Below, in pieces: positions 45,452 to 54,930 of a stretch of 64,000 nucleotides of DNA (positions within the stretch are counted from its first letter, which is position 1; each line of letters begins with the position of its first letter). A program made the position numbers and the translations under genes. The notes under the pieces were generated by a model. The model was not told where the DNA came from. It was given only the letters and a program-made list of their open reading frames with translations, and did not search any database. This DNA comes from Pyrinomonadaceae bacterium. Its GTDB lineage: Bacteria > Acidobacteriota > Blastocatellia > Pyrinomonadales > Pyrinomonadaceae. The DNA lies in assembly GCA_025054715.1 (NCBI GenBank), contig JANWYH010000011.1:1-64000 (forward strand). Reading direction: 5' to 3'.

Positions 45452-46414
45452 TCAGTACAGAATACAGCGGACTTTTGAGCCATTGAGTTTTTTTAAGTTG
45501 ATCTGGCTTGTTTCACATTCTTTTTGTTTGAATTTGCATCTTGGAGCAAAATGGCATCCACTCGGTAGGTTTAGTAAATTCGGAACATTTCCTTCGATTG
45601 TTTGCAATCTTTTCTGCGCAGACTCAGAAAGCCTCGGAACCGAACTGATTAGTCCTTGAGTGTATGGATGTTTGGGGCTTTCAAAAATTTCACTTACTTC
45701 AGCTTCTTCGACTATCTTGCCGGTGTACATTACGCAAACTCTATCGGCAACTTCTGCTACGACTCCTAAATCATGAGTTATTAGAAGTATTGATAGTTTT
45801 CTTCTTCGTCGAAGCTCGTTTAGAAGGTCGAGTATTTGAGCTTGGATTGTTACATCTAGTGCTGTTGTGGGCTCGTCTGCTATGAGTAGGTCAGGATCGC
45901 ATGCAAGAGCCATTGCTATCATTATTCTTTGACGCATTCCGCCTGAAAGCTGGTGAGGATAATCTTTTGCTCTTTTCGACGGGTCGGGAATAGCTACTTC
46001 CCTCATTGCCTCGATGGCAGCTTCTCTGGCTTCGCGTCGGCTCATTTTTCTGTGTAGTCTTAAAGCTTCAGCTATTTGCTCGCCTACGGTATAAACAGGA
46101 TTTAGTGAAGTCATCGGGTCTTGAAAGATCATAGCTATTGAATTGCCTCGAATCTCCCGCATACGTTCTTCTGTGGCTTCTACAAGGTTTTCACCTTTGA
46201 AAATTATTCGACCGTTAACTATTTTTCCCGGTGGTGGCACGAGTCGAATTATTGAGAGAGCAGTTACTGATTTTCCGCATCCTGATTCGCCTACAAGACA
46301 TACGAGTTCGCCTTCTTTTATCTGGAAACTTACATCGTCAACGGCTTTTATCGTGCCCTCGGAGGTAAAAAAGTAAGTTTTTAAGTTTTGGACTTCTAGT
46401 AAATTCTCAGGCAT
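45452..46414 (-). CDS. Oligopeptide/dipeptide ABC transporter ATP-binding protein (OppD/DppD type)
   Basis: The 320-residue ATPase has Walker A GESGCGKS, the Q loop [17 protein letters not shown], signature [13 protein letters not shown] and Walker [15 protein letters not shown]. The C-terminal oligopeptide extension carries cysteines ([15 protein letters not shown]), which in relatives can hold an iron-sulfur cluster. It energises peptide import. No permease, binding protein or OppF partner is adjacent, so the rest of the transporter must be elsewhere. Confidence 0.92.
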   Translation of the reverse strand: MPENLLEVQNLKTYFFTSEGTIKAVDDVSFQIKEGELVCLVGESGCGKSVTALSIIRLVPPPGKIVNGRIIFKGENLVEATEERMREIRGNSIAMIFQDPMTSLNPVYTVGEQIAEALRLHRKMSRREAREAAIEAMREVAIPDPSKRAKDYPHQLSGGMRQRIMIAMALACDPDLLIADEPTTALDVTIQAQILDLLNELRRRRKLSILLITHDLGVVAEVADRVCVMYTGKIVEEAEVSEIFESPKHPYTQGLISSVPRLSESAQKRLQTIEGNVPNLLNLPSGCHFAPRCKFKQKECETSQINLKKLNGSKVRCILY

Positions 46415-46519
46415 ACAACTTTTGCTTTTCGTTCTACCTCAAAAATGTTATCATTTTCTAGCATAAATTTTGAAAAATCACGATTGTTTATTGAAAAGGA
46501 GTTAGCATCGGTGGAGAAA

Positions 46520-48208
46520 ATGAGAAGGTTTTTGGTTGTTGCTTGGATCTTCTTTTTAATTGTTGGAATTCCTGCTCAAACAGCTACGAAATCATCAAAA
46601 GATGAATCTATTTCGGTTACTTCCGGTAAAAAGAGTAGTGTTACGATTGAGAAGATTGAAGCTGATGTCGCCGAAGCCTTGACCATAATTCAGGAAAAAC
46701 ACGTTGATGGTAAGAATCTCGATTACAATGAGCTTTTCAAAGTGATGATAGATTCGATGCTTCACACGCTTGATCCGCATTCAAATTACCTTGATGCGAA
46801 AGAGTTCGAACAATTCAGGACCGAGCAGCAGTCGCAGTATTTTGGGATTGGGGCCACAATAGGTGATTTGAGAGATAGCTCTGGCAAAATCATAGCGACC
46901 TACATAAAGTCAACCTTTGATGGTTCACCAGCTCACAGAGCTGGCCTGCGTTATGGGGACAAGATAGTTGAAGTAAATGGCGTTTCTATGCTAGGCAAGC
47001 CTTTCATCGAAGTTCGCTCTCATCTGCGAGGACCGAGGGGCACAGTTGCAAAAGTGGTTATTGAAAGACACGGGACCGGCAAGCGAGAAACCGTTGAGAT
47101 AATTAGAGATGTCGTTTCGCAGCCATCAATCCCAGAAGCCTATATGATAAAGCCCGGTGTAGGTTATATTGCTATGACCGTCGGGTTCAATCAAACTACC
47201 TACAACGAATTCCGAAAAGCAATGGATGAACTCAAGAAAAGAGGGATGCAGTATCTTATACTGGATTTAAGAAATAATGGCGGTGGACTTGTTAATCAGG
47301 CTTTTCGTGTTGCTTCCACATTTCTTGAACGAGGTCAAGTGGTTTTCATGCAAAAGGGACGATATGAGAATTCCTTCGGTAGTTTCGCTTCTGACAATGC
47401 AGAACCTGACAGAACTCCAATGGTCGTTTTGGTGAACAGAAATACTGCTTCAGCATCTGAAATTCTCGCGGGTGCACTCCAGGATCATGATAGAGCCTTA
47501 ATCGTAGGCGAAGATACCTTTGGAAAAGGACTTGTTCAAAATCCTTTTCTTTTAGAGTATGGCTCAATGCTGCTTTTGACGATAGCCAAGTATCAAACAC
47601 CTTCAGGTAGGTTAATTCAAAGAGATTATTCGGATGGAAGTCTTTATGATTATTATACAAACGGAGGAAGCTTGAGAGAGGAAAGGCAAAACAAACCTAA
47701 GGGCGAGGAAAGTAAAACCGATCTAGGAAGAAGAGTTTACAGCGGCGGAGGCATTCAGCCTGATGTAGTTGTAAAGCCGGAATCTGTGCCTATAGAAAGA
47801 GCAAGACAGCAGTCGAGACTTCTTGATCCAATATTTGCCTTTGCTATGGATTTGGTTTACGGAAAAGTGCAAGGTTTTGAATCCTATAAAGTAGATCGAC
47901 CGATAATTTTCGGTTATGTTCTAAAGCCAAGCGATTTTCCTGTAACTGAGCAGCTTTTCGAGAGATTTAAGAAATTTGCTTCGGAAAAATATGGCATACC
48001 AGCATCAATCGTTGACCAAGAAAAAGAATTCGTAAGTCGGAACCTAAGATCGGAGCTTGTAACTGCAGCTTATGGCTCAGTTACTTCGTTTCAAGTCGCA
48101 AACGATTATGATATACAGTTAAAGCAAGCTCTTGAAATGCTTCCGAAAGCAAAAGAACTTCTAGCTGCTTCTCTTGAAAGGCGAAGAGACGCTTCCTCGT
48201 ACCGTTAG
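46520..48208 (+). CDS. S41 family C-terminal processing peptidase
   Basis: From the ATG at 46520 (GGTGGAG upstream) the protein has 562 residues and a signal peptide (RRFLVVAWIFFLIVGIPAQ). A PDZ domain spans about residues 85-175 (RAGLRYGDKIVEVNGVSM). The S41 protease domain follows, with the nucleophile at S311 (NTASASEILAGAL) and general base at K336 (EDTFGKGLVQ). Their 25-residue spacing matches E. coli Tsp/Prc. It cleaves proteins near their C termini in the periplasm. The TTG-type start at 46445 is less likely. Confidence 0.92.
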   Translation: MRRFLVVAWIFFLIVGIPAQTATKSSKDESISVTSGKKSSVTIEKIEADVAEALTIIQEKHVDGKNLDYNELFKVMIDSMLHTLDPHSNYLDAKEFEQFRTEQQSQYFGIGATIGDLRDSSGKIIATYIKSTFDGSPAHRAGLRYGDKIVEVNGVSMLGKPFIEVRSHLRGPRGTVAKVVIERHGTGKRETVEIIRDVVSQPSIPEAYMIKPGVGYIAMTVGFNQTTYNEFRKAMDELKKRGMQYLILDLRNNGGGLVNQAFRVASTFLERGQVVFMQKGRYENSFGSFASDNAEPDRTPMVVLVNRNTASASEILAGALQDHDRALIVGEDTFGKGLVQNPFLLEYGSMLLLTIAKYQTPSGRLIQRDYSDGSLYDYYTNGGSLREERQNKPKGEESKTDLGRRVYSGGGIQPDVVVKPESVPIERARQQSRLLDPIFAFAMDLVYGKVQGFESYKVDRPIIFGYVLKPSDFPVTEQLFERFKKFASEKYGIPASIVDQEKEFVSRNLRSELVTAAYGSVTSFQVANDYDIQLKQALEMLPKAKELLAASLERRRDASSYR

Positions 48209-48236
48209 TTTTTCCGAGTTAACTACTTATTTTTTG

Positions 48237-48281
48237 AAAGCCACCTCTTATTGAAAAACTCGAACTAAGGTGGCTTTTTTC
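48237..48281. terminator. Bidirectional intrinsic terminator
   Basis: AAAGCCACCT (48237-48246) and AGGTGGCTTT (48268-48277) form a 10-bp stem, with a T run on the + side and a TTTTTT tract read as A upstream. It lies between the convergent S41 peptidase and LOG-family genes and can serve both. Confidence 0.85.
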
Positions 48282-48289
48282 TTTTATAA

Positions 48290-49039
48290 TTACCTTTCGC
48301 CGAGAAACCATGATTTTTTGATGGGTTTTTGGTTGAGTTTGAACCTTTTTATGGAATGTTCAGATATGTGACTGATTGCTTCTTCTATCGAATCTGTAAT
48401 TAAAAGTAGCTTTAGGTCTTCTTCAGATATGCTTTTCGCTTTCGCCATGTCTTTTAGGAGTTCTCTTAAATGATGCCAATATTGAGTGTCGAAAGCTACT
48501 ACAGGGAAGTCGAGAATCTTACGAGTTTGAATCAGGGTAAGAGCCTCGAAAAGTTCGTCGAGTGTTCCGAATCCGCCAGGCATTACCACGAATGCATAAG
48601 AGTATTTAACCAAAGCCACCTTACGAACAAAGAAATACCTGACCGTAAGCCAGTGATCGAGGTAAGAATTTGGTTTTTGCTCAAACGGAAGAAGAATGTT
48701 GCATCCAACGGAAATGCCACCGGCTTCTTTTGCTCCTCGATTCGCTGCTTCCATAAGACCTGGACCGCCGCCCGTCATGACTGTAAATCCAATCTTTGCA
48801 AGCTCTGCTCCAATCTTTCGAGCTATCTCGTAATATTTGTGCCCTTCACAAAAGCGAGCAGAACCGAAAACAGTTACACAAGGTCCTACAAAATGCAGAA
48901 CACGAAAGACTCTGAGAAATTCCCAGCCGATTCGCAAAATCGTCAAGAATTCTTTTGTCCTCGATCTAGGTCCTTGAAGAAAAAGAACTTCTTTTTCGGT
49001 TGTAACAACATTTTGAGTTTGGCTTTGGAGTGCTTTCAC
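48290..49039 (-). CDS. LOG-family protein (TIGR00730, putative nucleotide 5'-monophosphate phosphoribohydrolase)
   Basis: The 249-residue protein has the two family motifs: TGGGPGLMEAANRGAKEAGG and VMPGGFGTLDELFEALTLIQ (PGGxGTxxE). In plants and some bacteria such enzymes release cytokinin bases from nucleotides; in most bacteria they are general nucleotide 5'-monophosphate nucleosidases. An extra N-terminal ~50 residues precede the Rossmann core (VTVFGSARFCEGHKYYE). The start is GTG at 49039. It diverges from the LytTR gene by 38 bases. Confidence 0.88.
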   Translation of the reverse strand: MKALQSQTQNVVTTEKEVLFLQGPRSRTKEFLTILRIGWEFLRVFRVLHFVGPCVTVFGSARFCEGHKYYEIARKIGAELAKIGFTVMTGGGPGLMEAANRGAKEAGGISVGCNILLPFEQKPNSYLDHWLTVRYFFVRKVALVKYSYAFVVMPGGFGTLDELFEALTLIQTRKILDFPVVAFDTQYWHHLRELLKDMAKAKSISEEDLKLLLITDSIEEAISHISEHSIKRFKLNQKPIKKSWFLGER

Positions 49040-49077
49040 AAAGATAATAATAAGATTGTTGTGTCGTTTTTGAAATT

Positions 49078-49857
49078 ATGCAGAAGCTAAAAGTTATAAT
49101 AGCCGATGATGAACGTCCAGCAAGAAATTTCTTGAAAAATCTGCTTGCTGATTTTGAAGACGTAGAAGTTATTGGAGAAGCGGAAAATGGAGCAGAAACT
49201 GTTGAGATAATCAAAAGAATGAAACCTGATTTAATTCTGCTAGACTTACAAATGCCAGAAGTTACTGGTCTTGACGTTGTAAAACTCTTGAATAAAGCTC
49301 AGCTTCCCTTAATAGCTTTCGTAACCGCTTATGATGAATATGCGGTTCAAGCATTTGAGATAAATGCCATTGACTATCTGTTAAAACCTGTTGAGAAGTC
49401 AAGGTTACGAGAAACTATACAAAGAGCACACGAAAGATTAGAAAGAAACGATTTTCGTCAAGCACAGGTGCAACGCTTGGACTCTGCGATCAAGGTTTAT
49501 GAGGCGACGGCTGGTCAAGGCTATTTGGAGCGAATACCTGTTAAAAAAAGAGAAGAAATTTTTTTAGTTCCAGTTCGAGAAGTCGCTTCGATAGTTGCTG
49601 ATGGAGAGCTACTTAATATTACGACGATCAGCAATAACCGTTACGTTATAAACTATCGCCTCAAAGAAATAGAGGCACGTCTCGATCCTAGTCAATTTAT
49701 TCGTATCTCAAGAGGCGCTTTAGTTAATTTAGAAATGATTGCGAAAATCAGCCCGATGCCCGGCGGAACTTACATCCTCACACTCAAAAATGGGCAGAGC
49801 CTACCGGTAAGCCGACTACAATCAAGAGTTTTACGTGAAAGGTTTTTGAAAATGTAA
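49078..49857 (+). CDS. LytTR-type response regulator
   Basis: The 259-residue protein has a receiver domain (KVIIADDERPARNFLKNLL with the acidic DDE; DLILLDLQMPEVTGLDVV with the phospho-acceptor Asp; final AIDYLLKPVEKSRL). A LytTR DNA-binding domain follows (VREVASIVADGELLNITTIS to FIRISRGALVNLEMI). It is a LytR/AlgR-family transcription factor. No histidine kinase is adjacent, so its partner is unknown. No ribosome binding site is evident before the ATG. Confidence 0.92.
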   Translation: MQKLKVIIADDERPARNFLKNLLADFEDVEVIGEAENGAETVEIIKRMKPDLILLDLQMPEVTGLDVVKLLNKAQLPLIAFVTAYDEYAVQAFEINAIDYLLKPVEKSRLRETIQRAHERLERNDFRQAQVQRLDSAIKVYEATAGQGYLERIPVKKREEIFLVPVREVASIVADGELLNITTISNNRYVINYRLKEIEARLDPSQFIRISRGALVNLEMIAKISPMPGGTYILTLKNGQSLPVSRLQSRVLRERFLKM

Positions 49858-49881
49858 TGAAGCGTGCGGATTTTCAAAAAA

Positions 49882-50136
49882 TCAAAAGGAAATTGAGCAG
49901 GCTTGCCTTATTTCAAATAACGCAAAAGTTTCTTCCCTTGTGAGATGGATATAATGGATACTAAGGTTTTCAACTAAATATCTCTGTGATTCTGGCTTAA
50001 AAAGCGATGCCAAGATGCGAGATTTATCTTTTTTGAATAATAATAGTTTTCTCCTTTCATTTATTCTGAACTCTTTATTTAGAAAGCTTTGGTTAATGTT
50101 TTTCTCTCCAAAGAGATGGAGAATCAGATGAATCAA
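49882..50136 (-). CDS. Doubtful short reading frame, 84 residues
   Basis: A TTG at 50136 opens 84 codons (IHLILHLFGEKNINQSFLNK onwards). The frame stays open for about 20 more codons upstream with no ATG or GTG. Composition is protein-like but no family is recognised. It may be the 3' remnant of a decayed gene. I include it only because it is the main content of the 385-base gap after the LytTR gene. Confidence 0.25.
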   Translation of the reverse strand: MIHLILHLFGEKNINQSFLNKEFRINERRKLLLFKKDKSRILASLFKPESQRYLVENLSIHYIHLTREETFALFEIRQACSISF

Positions 50137-50242
50137 TCTTTCTACTTTGCGAAAACCCTGCCCAAAAACTTGCCTGCTAGTACATTGCTCTTCAGAGTCT
50201 AATCATTATCAGATTTCGGGCAAAATTTCTGTTTAATTATCG

Positions 50243-50449
50243 GTGACGTTTTGGCTTGTAGAAGACGAAAGACTTTTTGGAATTTTTCAAGCAAAAAGCG
50301 AGTTTTTAGTAGAGAAAAAAGCAAATTGTTTTAATTCTTTCGTCGTAAAAGTAGTGACTAAGTTTAAGAAGTTAGTGCTCGTCAAAAGTTACGAAGAGGT
50401 CGAGTTTGATTCAGATTTGACTTTTAAAACAAGGAGAAGGCGCGTATGA
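50243..50449 (+). CDS. Unrecognised 68-residue protein, coupled to the next interrupted gene
   Basis: A GTG at 50243 gives 68 residues (starting TFWLVEDERLFGIFQAKSEF) with an aromatic N-terminal half and a basic end (FKTRRRRV). Its TGA overlaps the ATG of the following interrupted gene as ATGA, behind AAGGAG, so the two look like an operon pair. No family recognised. It may be a 3' fragment, because the start has no clear ribosome binding site. Confidence 0.35.
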   Translation: MTFWLVEDERLFGIFQAKSEFLVEKKANCFNSFVVKVVTKFKKLVLVKSYEEVEFDSDLTFKTRRRRV

Positions 50450-50971
50450 CAGATATAATGAAAAAACTTGGCTCGGAATTGGGATTAAAACAGGCGGCAT
50501 AGCGATTGTTACTGGACTAGAAAACACCATAGGTAGAGTTTTTAATGTAAGCAACTTTTCGCGACAAGCAAATTTCAATTTAACCAATATTCGCCTCGGA
50601 TTAGGGTTAGGTGGTGGTACAGGATTAGTGGCGATGTGCGTTTTTAACTGTATTAATATTCACGAATTAAATGGGCAACCTAACAATGACTGGGGTGTAA
50701 ATATTTCACTTGGCGTAAAATGGGATAAAGTGGTTAAAGCTTTACGAGGTTACAAGTTTTTTTCTACTGTTGCAAAGATTGGCCCAAAATTACTTATTAC
50801 CTCGGGTAATGATATCGAAAGCATTCGTAATTCGCTGCACTATCTTTACAATTCGTATGATTTGGATCGACGGGAAATGCGCCTAAAGTTATTTGCATAG
50901 ATGTCCCCGTTGGAGCCGGTCTCGAAGTATCGGCATTCTATGCCTTCGGAGGAGAAATAGAGATTTGGTGA
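50446..50971 (+). pseudogene. Interrupted gene with two frameshifts, unknown family
   Basis: The ATG at 50446 lies 9 bases after AAGGAG. It reads MTDIMKK and then loses frame at an A6 run (about 50461-50466). With one added base the frame reads TWLGIGIKTGGIAIVTGLEN, a glycine-rich LGLGLGGGTGLVAMCVFNC and DWGVNISLGVKWDKVVKAL. Near 50870 a second missing base is needed, after which GNAPKVICIDVPVGAGLEVS and GGEIEIW run to the TGA at 50969-50971. The repaired protein has about 175 residues. Neither shift site is a canonical slippery heptamer, so I read it as a decaying gene. Confidence 0.55.
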
Positions 50972-51282
50972 AATTCTAAAGAAGAAAGTTAAAGAGAAAA
51001 TAGAATGATATTAACTGTTTAGTTTTGGAGTCTCGCACTAACTCTGGTGAATGTAAAAGGAGCGTAAGCATGCTAAGATATGCCTCCCATTTTGATAGAT
51101 AGACAAGAAGAAGGAAAATTCAAATCCTTATCGGTTAAGCCTAAGGGATAACTGATTCTCTACGGTTTAGGGAAGAATTTCAACTCTTTGTCATCGTGAA
51201 AGGCTGTTTTTCACTTAGCCTTATTGCGAAGCTATATTCTTGTAGGTTATTTCATGACGCTAGAGCGAATTTCGTTAGGCAG
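50972..51282. other. 311-base stretch without a supported gene
   Basis: This gap between the interrupted gene and dprA has no long frame. An AAAGGAG ribosome-binding-like site at 51056-51062 precedes ATGs at 51070 and 51080, but these open only 10 and 23 codons. It looks like a remnant. No terminator was identified. Confidence 0.4.
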
Positions 51283-52398
51283 CTATAGATTTTTCACAAA
51301 GCGGTTTCCCGGCAGGCTACGGATGAGTCCTCTAGTCTCGAGAGCTAATAAGGCTATGGAAAGATCGGCAACGTTTGTTTGAGCAATTTCGACTATGGTG
51401 TCAAAGTGAGTAGGTTCATCTGCGAGAAGAAGCTCATAGACTTTTCTTTCTGTTTCGGTTAGATCGGCTGGCATAAGACTTGTTTGTTGTGGTCTTTTCT
51501 CTTGTGTTTTTTCAGACAAGAGTTTCAAACGGATTTCCTCAGGTAATTCAACTACAATGTCTTGCCATTGTTGCACGAGTTTAGCTCCTGTTTTTATTAG
51601 ATAGTTTGTACCGAAAGAATTACGAGAAGTTATATTTCCGGGAACAGCGAAAACCTCTCTGTTTTGCTCGAGAGCGTGATAGGCTGTTATGAGGGATCCA
51701 CTTCTTTCCGAAGCCTCAACAACTAAAACACCTAAACTTAAACCGGAAATAATGCGGTTTCTGTAGGGGAAGTTATCCTTAAGTGGCGGTGTTTTCAGTG
51801 GAAATTGTGAGATCAATGCACCTTTGTTTTGCAGAATCTTCTCAACCAAAGATTTGTTTTCTCTCGGATAGACTTCATCAATGCCTGTTCCTAAAACAGC
51901 AATCGTCTTACCTTTTACTTCGATGGCGGCTCGATGTGCCGCTGAATCGATTCCTCTTGCTAATCCTGAAGCTATGCATATACCTCTTTTTGCAAGTTCG
52001 CGAGTTAACATCGAACAGGCATTTTCTCCATAGGTTGAGCATCTTCTTGAGCCAACTACTGCGATGCAAGGCATATCTAAGCACTCTTTCCAATTGCCCT
52101 TCACATAAAGAACTATTGGTGGATCTAGGATTTCTCTTAAGAGAGCCGGGTACAAACCATCGTCGAGAGTCAAAACTTCACCACCGATTCTTTCAACCTG
52201 AACTAATTCCTCCTCCGCCTTTTTGTGAAATTCCTTGTTAAGAATGCTCTCGATAGTTTCGGGTTTTAGACGAAGGTTTTCGAGTTCTTTTCGCCTTGCA
52301 AGAAACACATTTTCCGCAGAGCCGAAACGTTCAATCAACTTGATAGCTACTCGGGGCCCGACTCCGGGCGTCATATTCAAGGCAATCCAGTCTATCAT
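51283..52398 (-). CDS. dprA: DNA processing protein DprA
   Basis: From the ATG at 52398 (MIDWIALNMTPGVGPRVAIK) it has 371 residues. A helix-hairpin-like N domain is followed by the Rossmann DprA core: CIAVVGSRRCSTYGENACS, CIASGLARGIDSAAHRAAIE and EVKGKTIAVLGTGIDEVYPR. Last comes a winged-helix end (LLADEPTHFDTIVEIAQTNV). DprA loads RecA on incoming single-stranded DNA in natural transformation. No other competence genes are adjacent except divergent priA. Confidence 0.93.
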   Translation of the reverse strand: MIDWIALNMTPGVGPRVAIKLIERFGSAENVFLARRKELENLRLKPETIESILNKEFHKKAEEELVQVERIGGEVLTLDDGLYPALLREILDPPIVLYVKGNWKECLDMPCIAVVGSRRCSTYGENACSMLTRELAKRGICIASGLARGIDSAAHRAAIEVKGKTIAVLGTGIDEVYPRENKSLVEKILQNKGALISQFPLKTPPLKDNFPYRNRIISGLSLGVLVVEASERSGSLITAYHALEQNREVFAVPGNITSRNSFGTNYLIKTGAKLVQQWQDIVVELPEEIRLKLLSEKTQEKRPQQTSLMPADLTETERKVYELLLADEPTHFDTIVEIAQTNVADLSIALLALETRGLIRSLPGNRFVKNL

Positions 52399-52488
52399 CT
52401 TTTTGCCGAAAGAAGATACCAAATAGCCAACAACGATTTCAAGCGAAAATTTATTTTTTGGCTTTACAGTAATAGAATTATTTATGTG

Positions 52489-54930
52489 ATGGAAAGTTTT
52501 TCTTCAAACTATGCAGAAGTTGCCTTGCCAGTTCCAATAAGAAAGACTTTTTCTTACATTTTGCCCTCTGATTTTCGAGATAAAGTGAGACTTGGATCAA
52601 GGCTAGTTGTGCCATTTGGTAAGAGGAGTTTGACAGGTTATGTTGTTGCGCTTTATCAAAGTCGTGATGAGATGGGTGAATCTACTGATGAAGAAGCTTT
52701 AAAAGAGGCGGTAGAGCTTTTAGATGAGGAACCACTTTTAACACCGGAAATTTTGGAGCTTACGCGTTGGGCTGCTGACTATTATCTGACTTCTTGGGGA
52801 GAATTTCTAAAAGCTTCTCTTCCTGCAGGTGTTAATTCAAGAATTGAGCGCATAGTCAGTGCAACACAAGAAGCAATGAAAGAATTTCCTAAAATGAGAG
52901 ATTCTTTGAAAGCGAAAATTTTGAGATTTCTAATTGAGAATGGAGAGTCTGATGTGTCGAAGATTTATAAAGTTTTTGGTAAAAAATCTTCGCAAAGAGT
53001 AATAAACGAACTTGAGAAACAAGGGCTTATTTTGAGCTCTAACAGAATTTTACAAGCAAGGACTAAGCCGAAATTACAAAAGATGGTTAGGCTTATCAGG
53101 AGTGATGGGCGTTTTACAGAAGCGCAGCAAAGAGTAATTTCGATTTTGGTAGAGGAGAAGGAGGTATTTTCAAAAGACTTAATTAAAAGAGCGAAAATTA
53201 GCGCTTCTGTTTTGAAGGGCTTGGAAGAAAAAGGATTTGTAGAAATTTTTGAAAAAGAAGTTTATAGAGACCCTTTGAGAGATAGGACTTTAAGGGGGTT
53301 AGAAGACGTAGTCTTGAATGAAGATCAAAAGAATGCTTTAGCTGAAATTTGCAAGCCATTGCAGAAGAATGAATACGGAGCTTTTCTTCTTCATGGGGTT
53401 ACTGGAAGTGGCAAAACGATTGTTTACATTCGGGCTATAGAAGAGACGTTGCGGCTTGGGCGATCTAGTTTAGTGCTTGTTCCTGAAATTGCACTTACTC
53501 CAGCTTTTTCAGAAAAACTTGTTTCTGCCTTTGGAAATCAAGTAGCCTTGCTTCATTCGTCTCTATCTGCCGGCGAAAGATTTGATGAATGGCGACGAAT
53601 AAAGGCAGGAAAAGCTAAAGTTGTCATCGGGACAAGATCGGCAATTTTCGCTCCTTTAAAAAATATAGGCTTGATAGTTGTAGATGAAGAACATGATAGC
53701 TCCTATCGTCAACAGGAGACTCCTCCATACAATGCTCGTGATTTAGCCGTAGTTCGTGCGAAACTAGCAGATGCAGTCGTGATTCTCGGTTCGGCGACTC
53801 CTTCTTTAGAAAGCTTTCGCAATGCAGAACTTGGTAAGTATAAGTATCTTTGCTTGCCTGAACGGGTAAAAAAGCGCTCTTTGGCAAAGGTTGAAATAGT
53901 TGATATGGAAAAGGTTTATCAAAAAGAAGGCGAGGCCGTTGTTTCTACTCATCTGCTTTCCGCTATTGAAGAAACTCTCAATAGAGGTAACCAAGTCATA
54001 ATTTTATTAAATCGCAGAGGCTTTTCTCAATTCGTTCACTGCGTCAGATGTAAAGATGCAATTCGTTGTAAGCATTGCGATATTACGCTTACTTACCATA
54101 AAAAAAAGAACATACTGTTATGTCATTACTGTAACTTTCACATACCTGTTTCTTTAAGGTGTCCGTCTTGCGGTTTTGATAGGCTTTTCTTTGTTGGAAG
54201 CGGAGTAGAGAAGATAGAGGAAATTTTGAGAAGTCGTTTTCCAAAAGCGAAGCTTGCCCGACTTGATAGAGACACCGTTCAAAACAGAGAATCGCTTGAA
54301 AAGACTTTACGTGACTTTGCCGAAGGTAGAATAGATATTCTTGTTGGGACGCAGATGGTTGCAAAAGGGCATGACTTTCCGAAAATAGCATTGGTCGGTG
54401 TGGTTTCTGTGGACAACATTTTAACTCTGCCGGACTTCAGGGCTGGTGAGAAAGCCTTTCAGCTACTGACTCAAGTGGCAGGTCGTTCCGGCCGCGGTGA
54501 CGTTTCGGGCAGAGTTATCGTGCAGACATTCTATCCTGAAAATTATGTGATCAGATTTGCTTCGGAGCAAAACTACGAGAAATTCTATCAAAAGGAAGCT
54601 GAATTTCGGCAGAGATTCATGTACCCACCTTTTTCATCACTTGCTTGCGTTTTGATACAACACAAAGACTATAATCAAGCCTTGCGGACAGCTCTTTGCT
54701 TTAAGTCATGCCTTGATGAAGCTAACCTGCAGAAAAGGGTGCAGGTATTGGATGTATCTCCAGCTCCTATATCCAAACTCAAGGATAAGTATCGTTTGCA
54801 AATAATAGTCAAGGCGCCAAGTGGGACCTTGCTTCATCAAACTCTAAACACGGCTCTTATGCTTGCAGAGGAGAAAAAGTGTGATTCAAACTCGGTTCAG
54901 ATAGATGTCGATCCTGCTTCTCTTATCTAA
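52489..54930 (+). CDS. priA: Primosomal replication restart helicase PriA
   Basis: The 813-residue protein has the N-terminal 3'-DNA-binding domain (YAEVALPVPIRKTFSYILPS) and Walker A GVTGSGKT. The helicase box VVDEEHDSSYRQQ follows, then the zinc-binding insertion with paired cysteines (CVRCKDAIRCKHC and CHYCN...CPSCG) and the C-terminal VGTQMVAKGHDFP and QVAGRSGRG motifs. It reloads the replisome at stalled forks. GTG at 52486 directly precedes the ATG and either could be used. Its stop overlaps the convergent AlbA_2 gene by 4 bases. Confidence 0.95.
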   Translation: MESFSSNYAEVALPVPIRKTFSYILPSDFRDKVRLGSRLVVPFGKRSLTGYVVALYQSRDEMGESTDEEALKEAVELLDEEPLLTPEILELTRWAADYYLTSWGEFLKASLPAGVNSRIERIVSATQEAMKEFPKMRDSLKAKILRFLIENGESDVSKIYKVFGKKSSQRVINELEKQGLILSSNRILQARTKPKLQKMVRLIRSDGRFTEAQQRVISILVEEKEVFSKDLIKRAKISASVLKGLEEKGFVEIFEKEVYRDPLRDRTLRGLEDVVLNEDQKNALAEICKPLQKNEYGAFLLHGVTGSGKTIVYIRAIEETLRLGRSSLVLVPEIALTPAFSEKLVSAFGNQVALLHSSLSAGERFDEWRRIKAGKAKVVIGTRSAIFAPLKNIGLIVVDEEHDSSYRQQETPPYNARDLAVVRAKLADAVVILGSATPSLESFRNAELGKYKYLCLPERVKKRSLAKVEIVDMEKVYQKEGEAVVSTHLLSAIEETLNRGNQVIILLNRRGFSQFVHCVRCKDAIRCKHCDITLTYHKKKNILLCHYCNFHIPVSLRCPSCGFDRLFFVGSGVEKIEEILRSRFPKAKLARLDRDTVQNRESLEKTLRDFAEGRIDILVGTQMVAKGHDFPKIALVGVVSVDNILTLPDFRAGEKAFQLLTQVAGRSGRGDVSGRVIVQTFYPENYVIRFASEQNYEKFYQKEAEFRQRFMYPPFSSLACVLIQHKDYNQALRTALCFKSCLDEANLQKRVQVLDVSPAPISKLKDKYRLQIIVKAPSGTLLHQTLNTALMLAEEKKCDSNSVQIDVDPASLI

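Noticed and set aside
51080-51151. A 23-codon frame starting MPPILIDRQEEG after AAAGGAG
   Set aside because: Very short and no family match; more likely a remnant in a decayed stretch.
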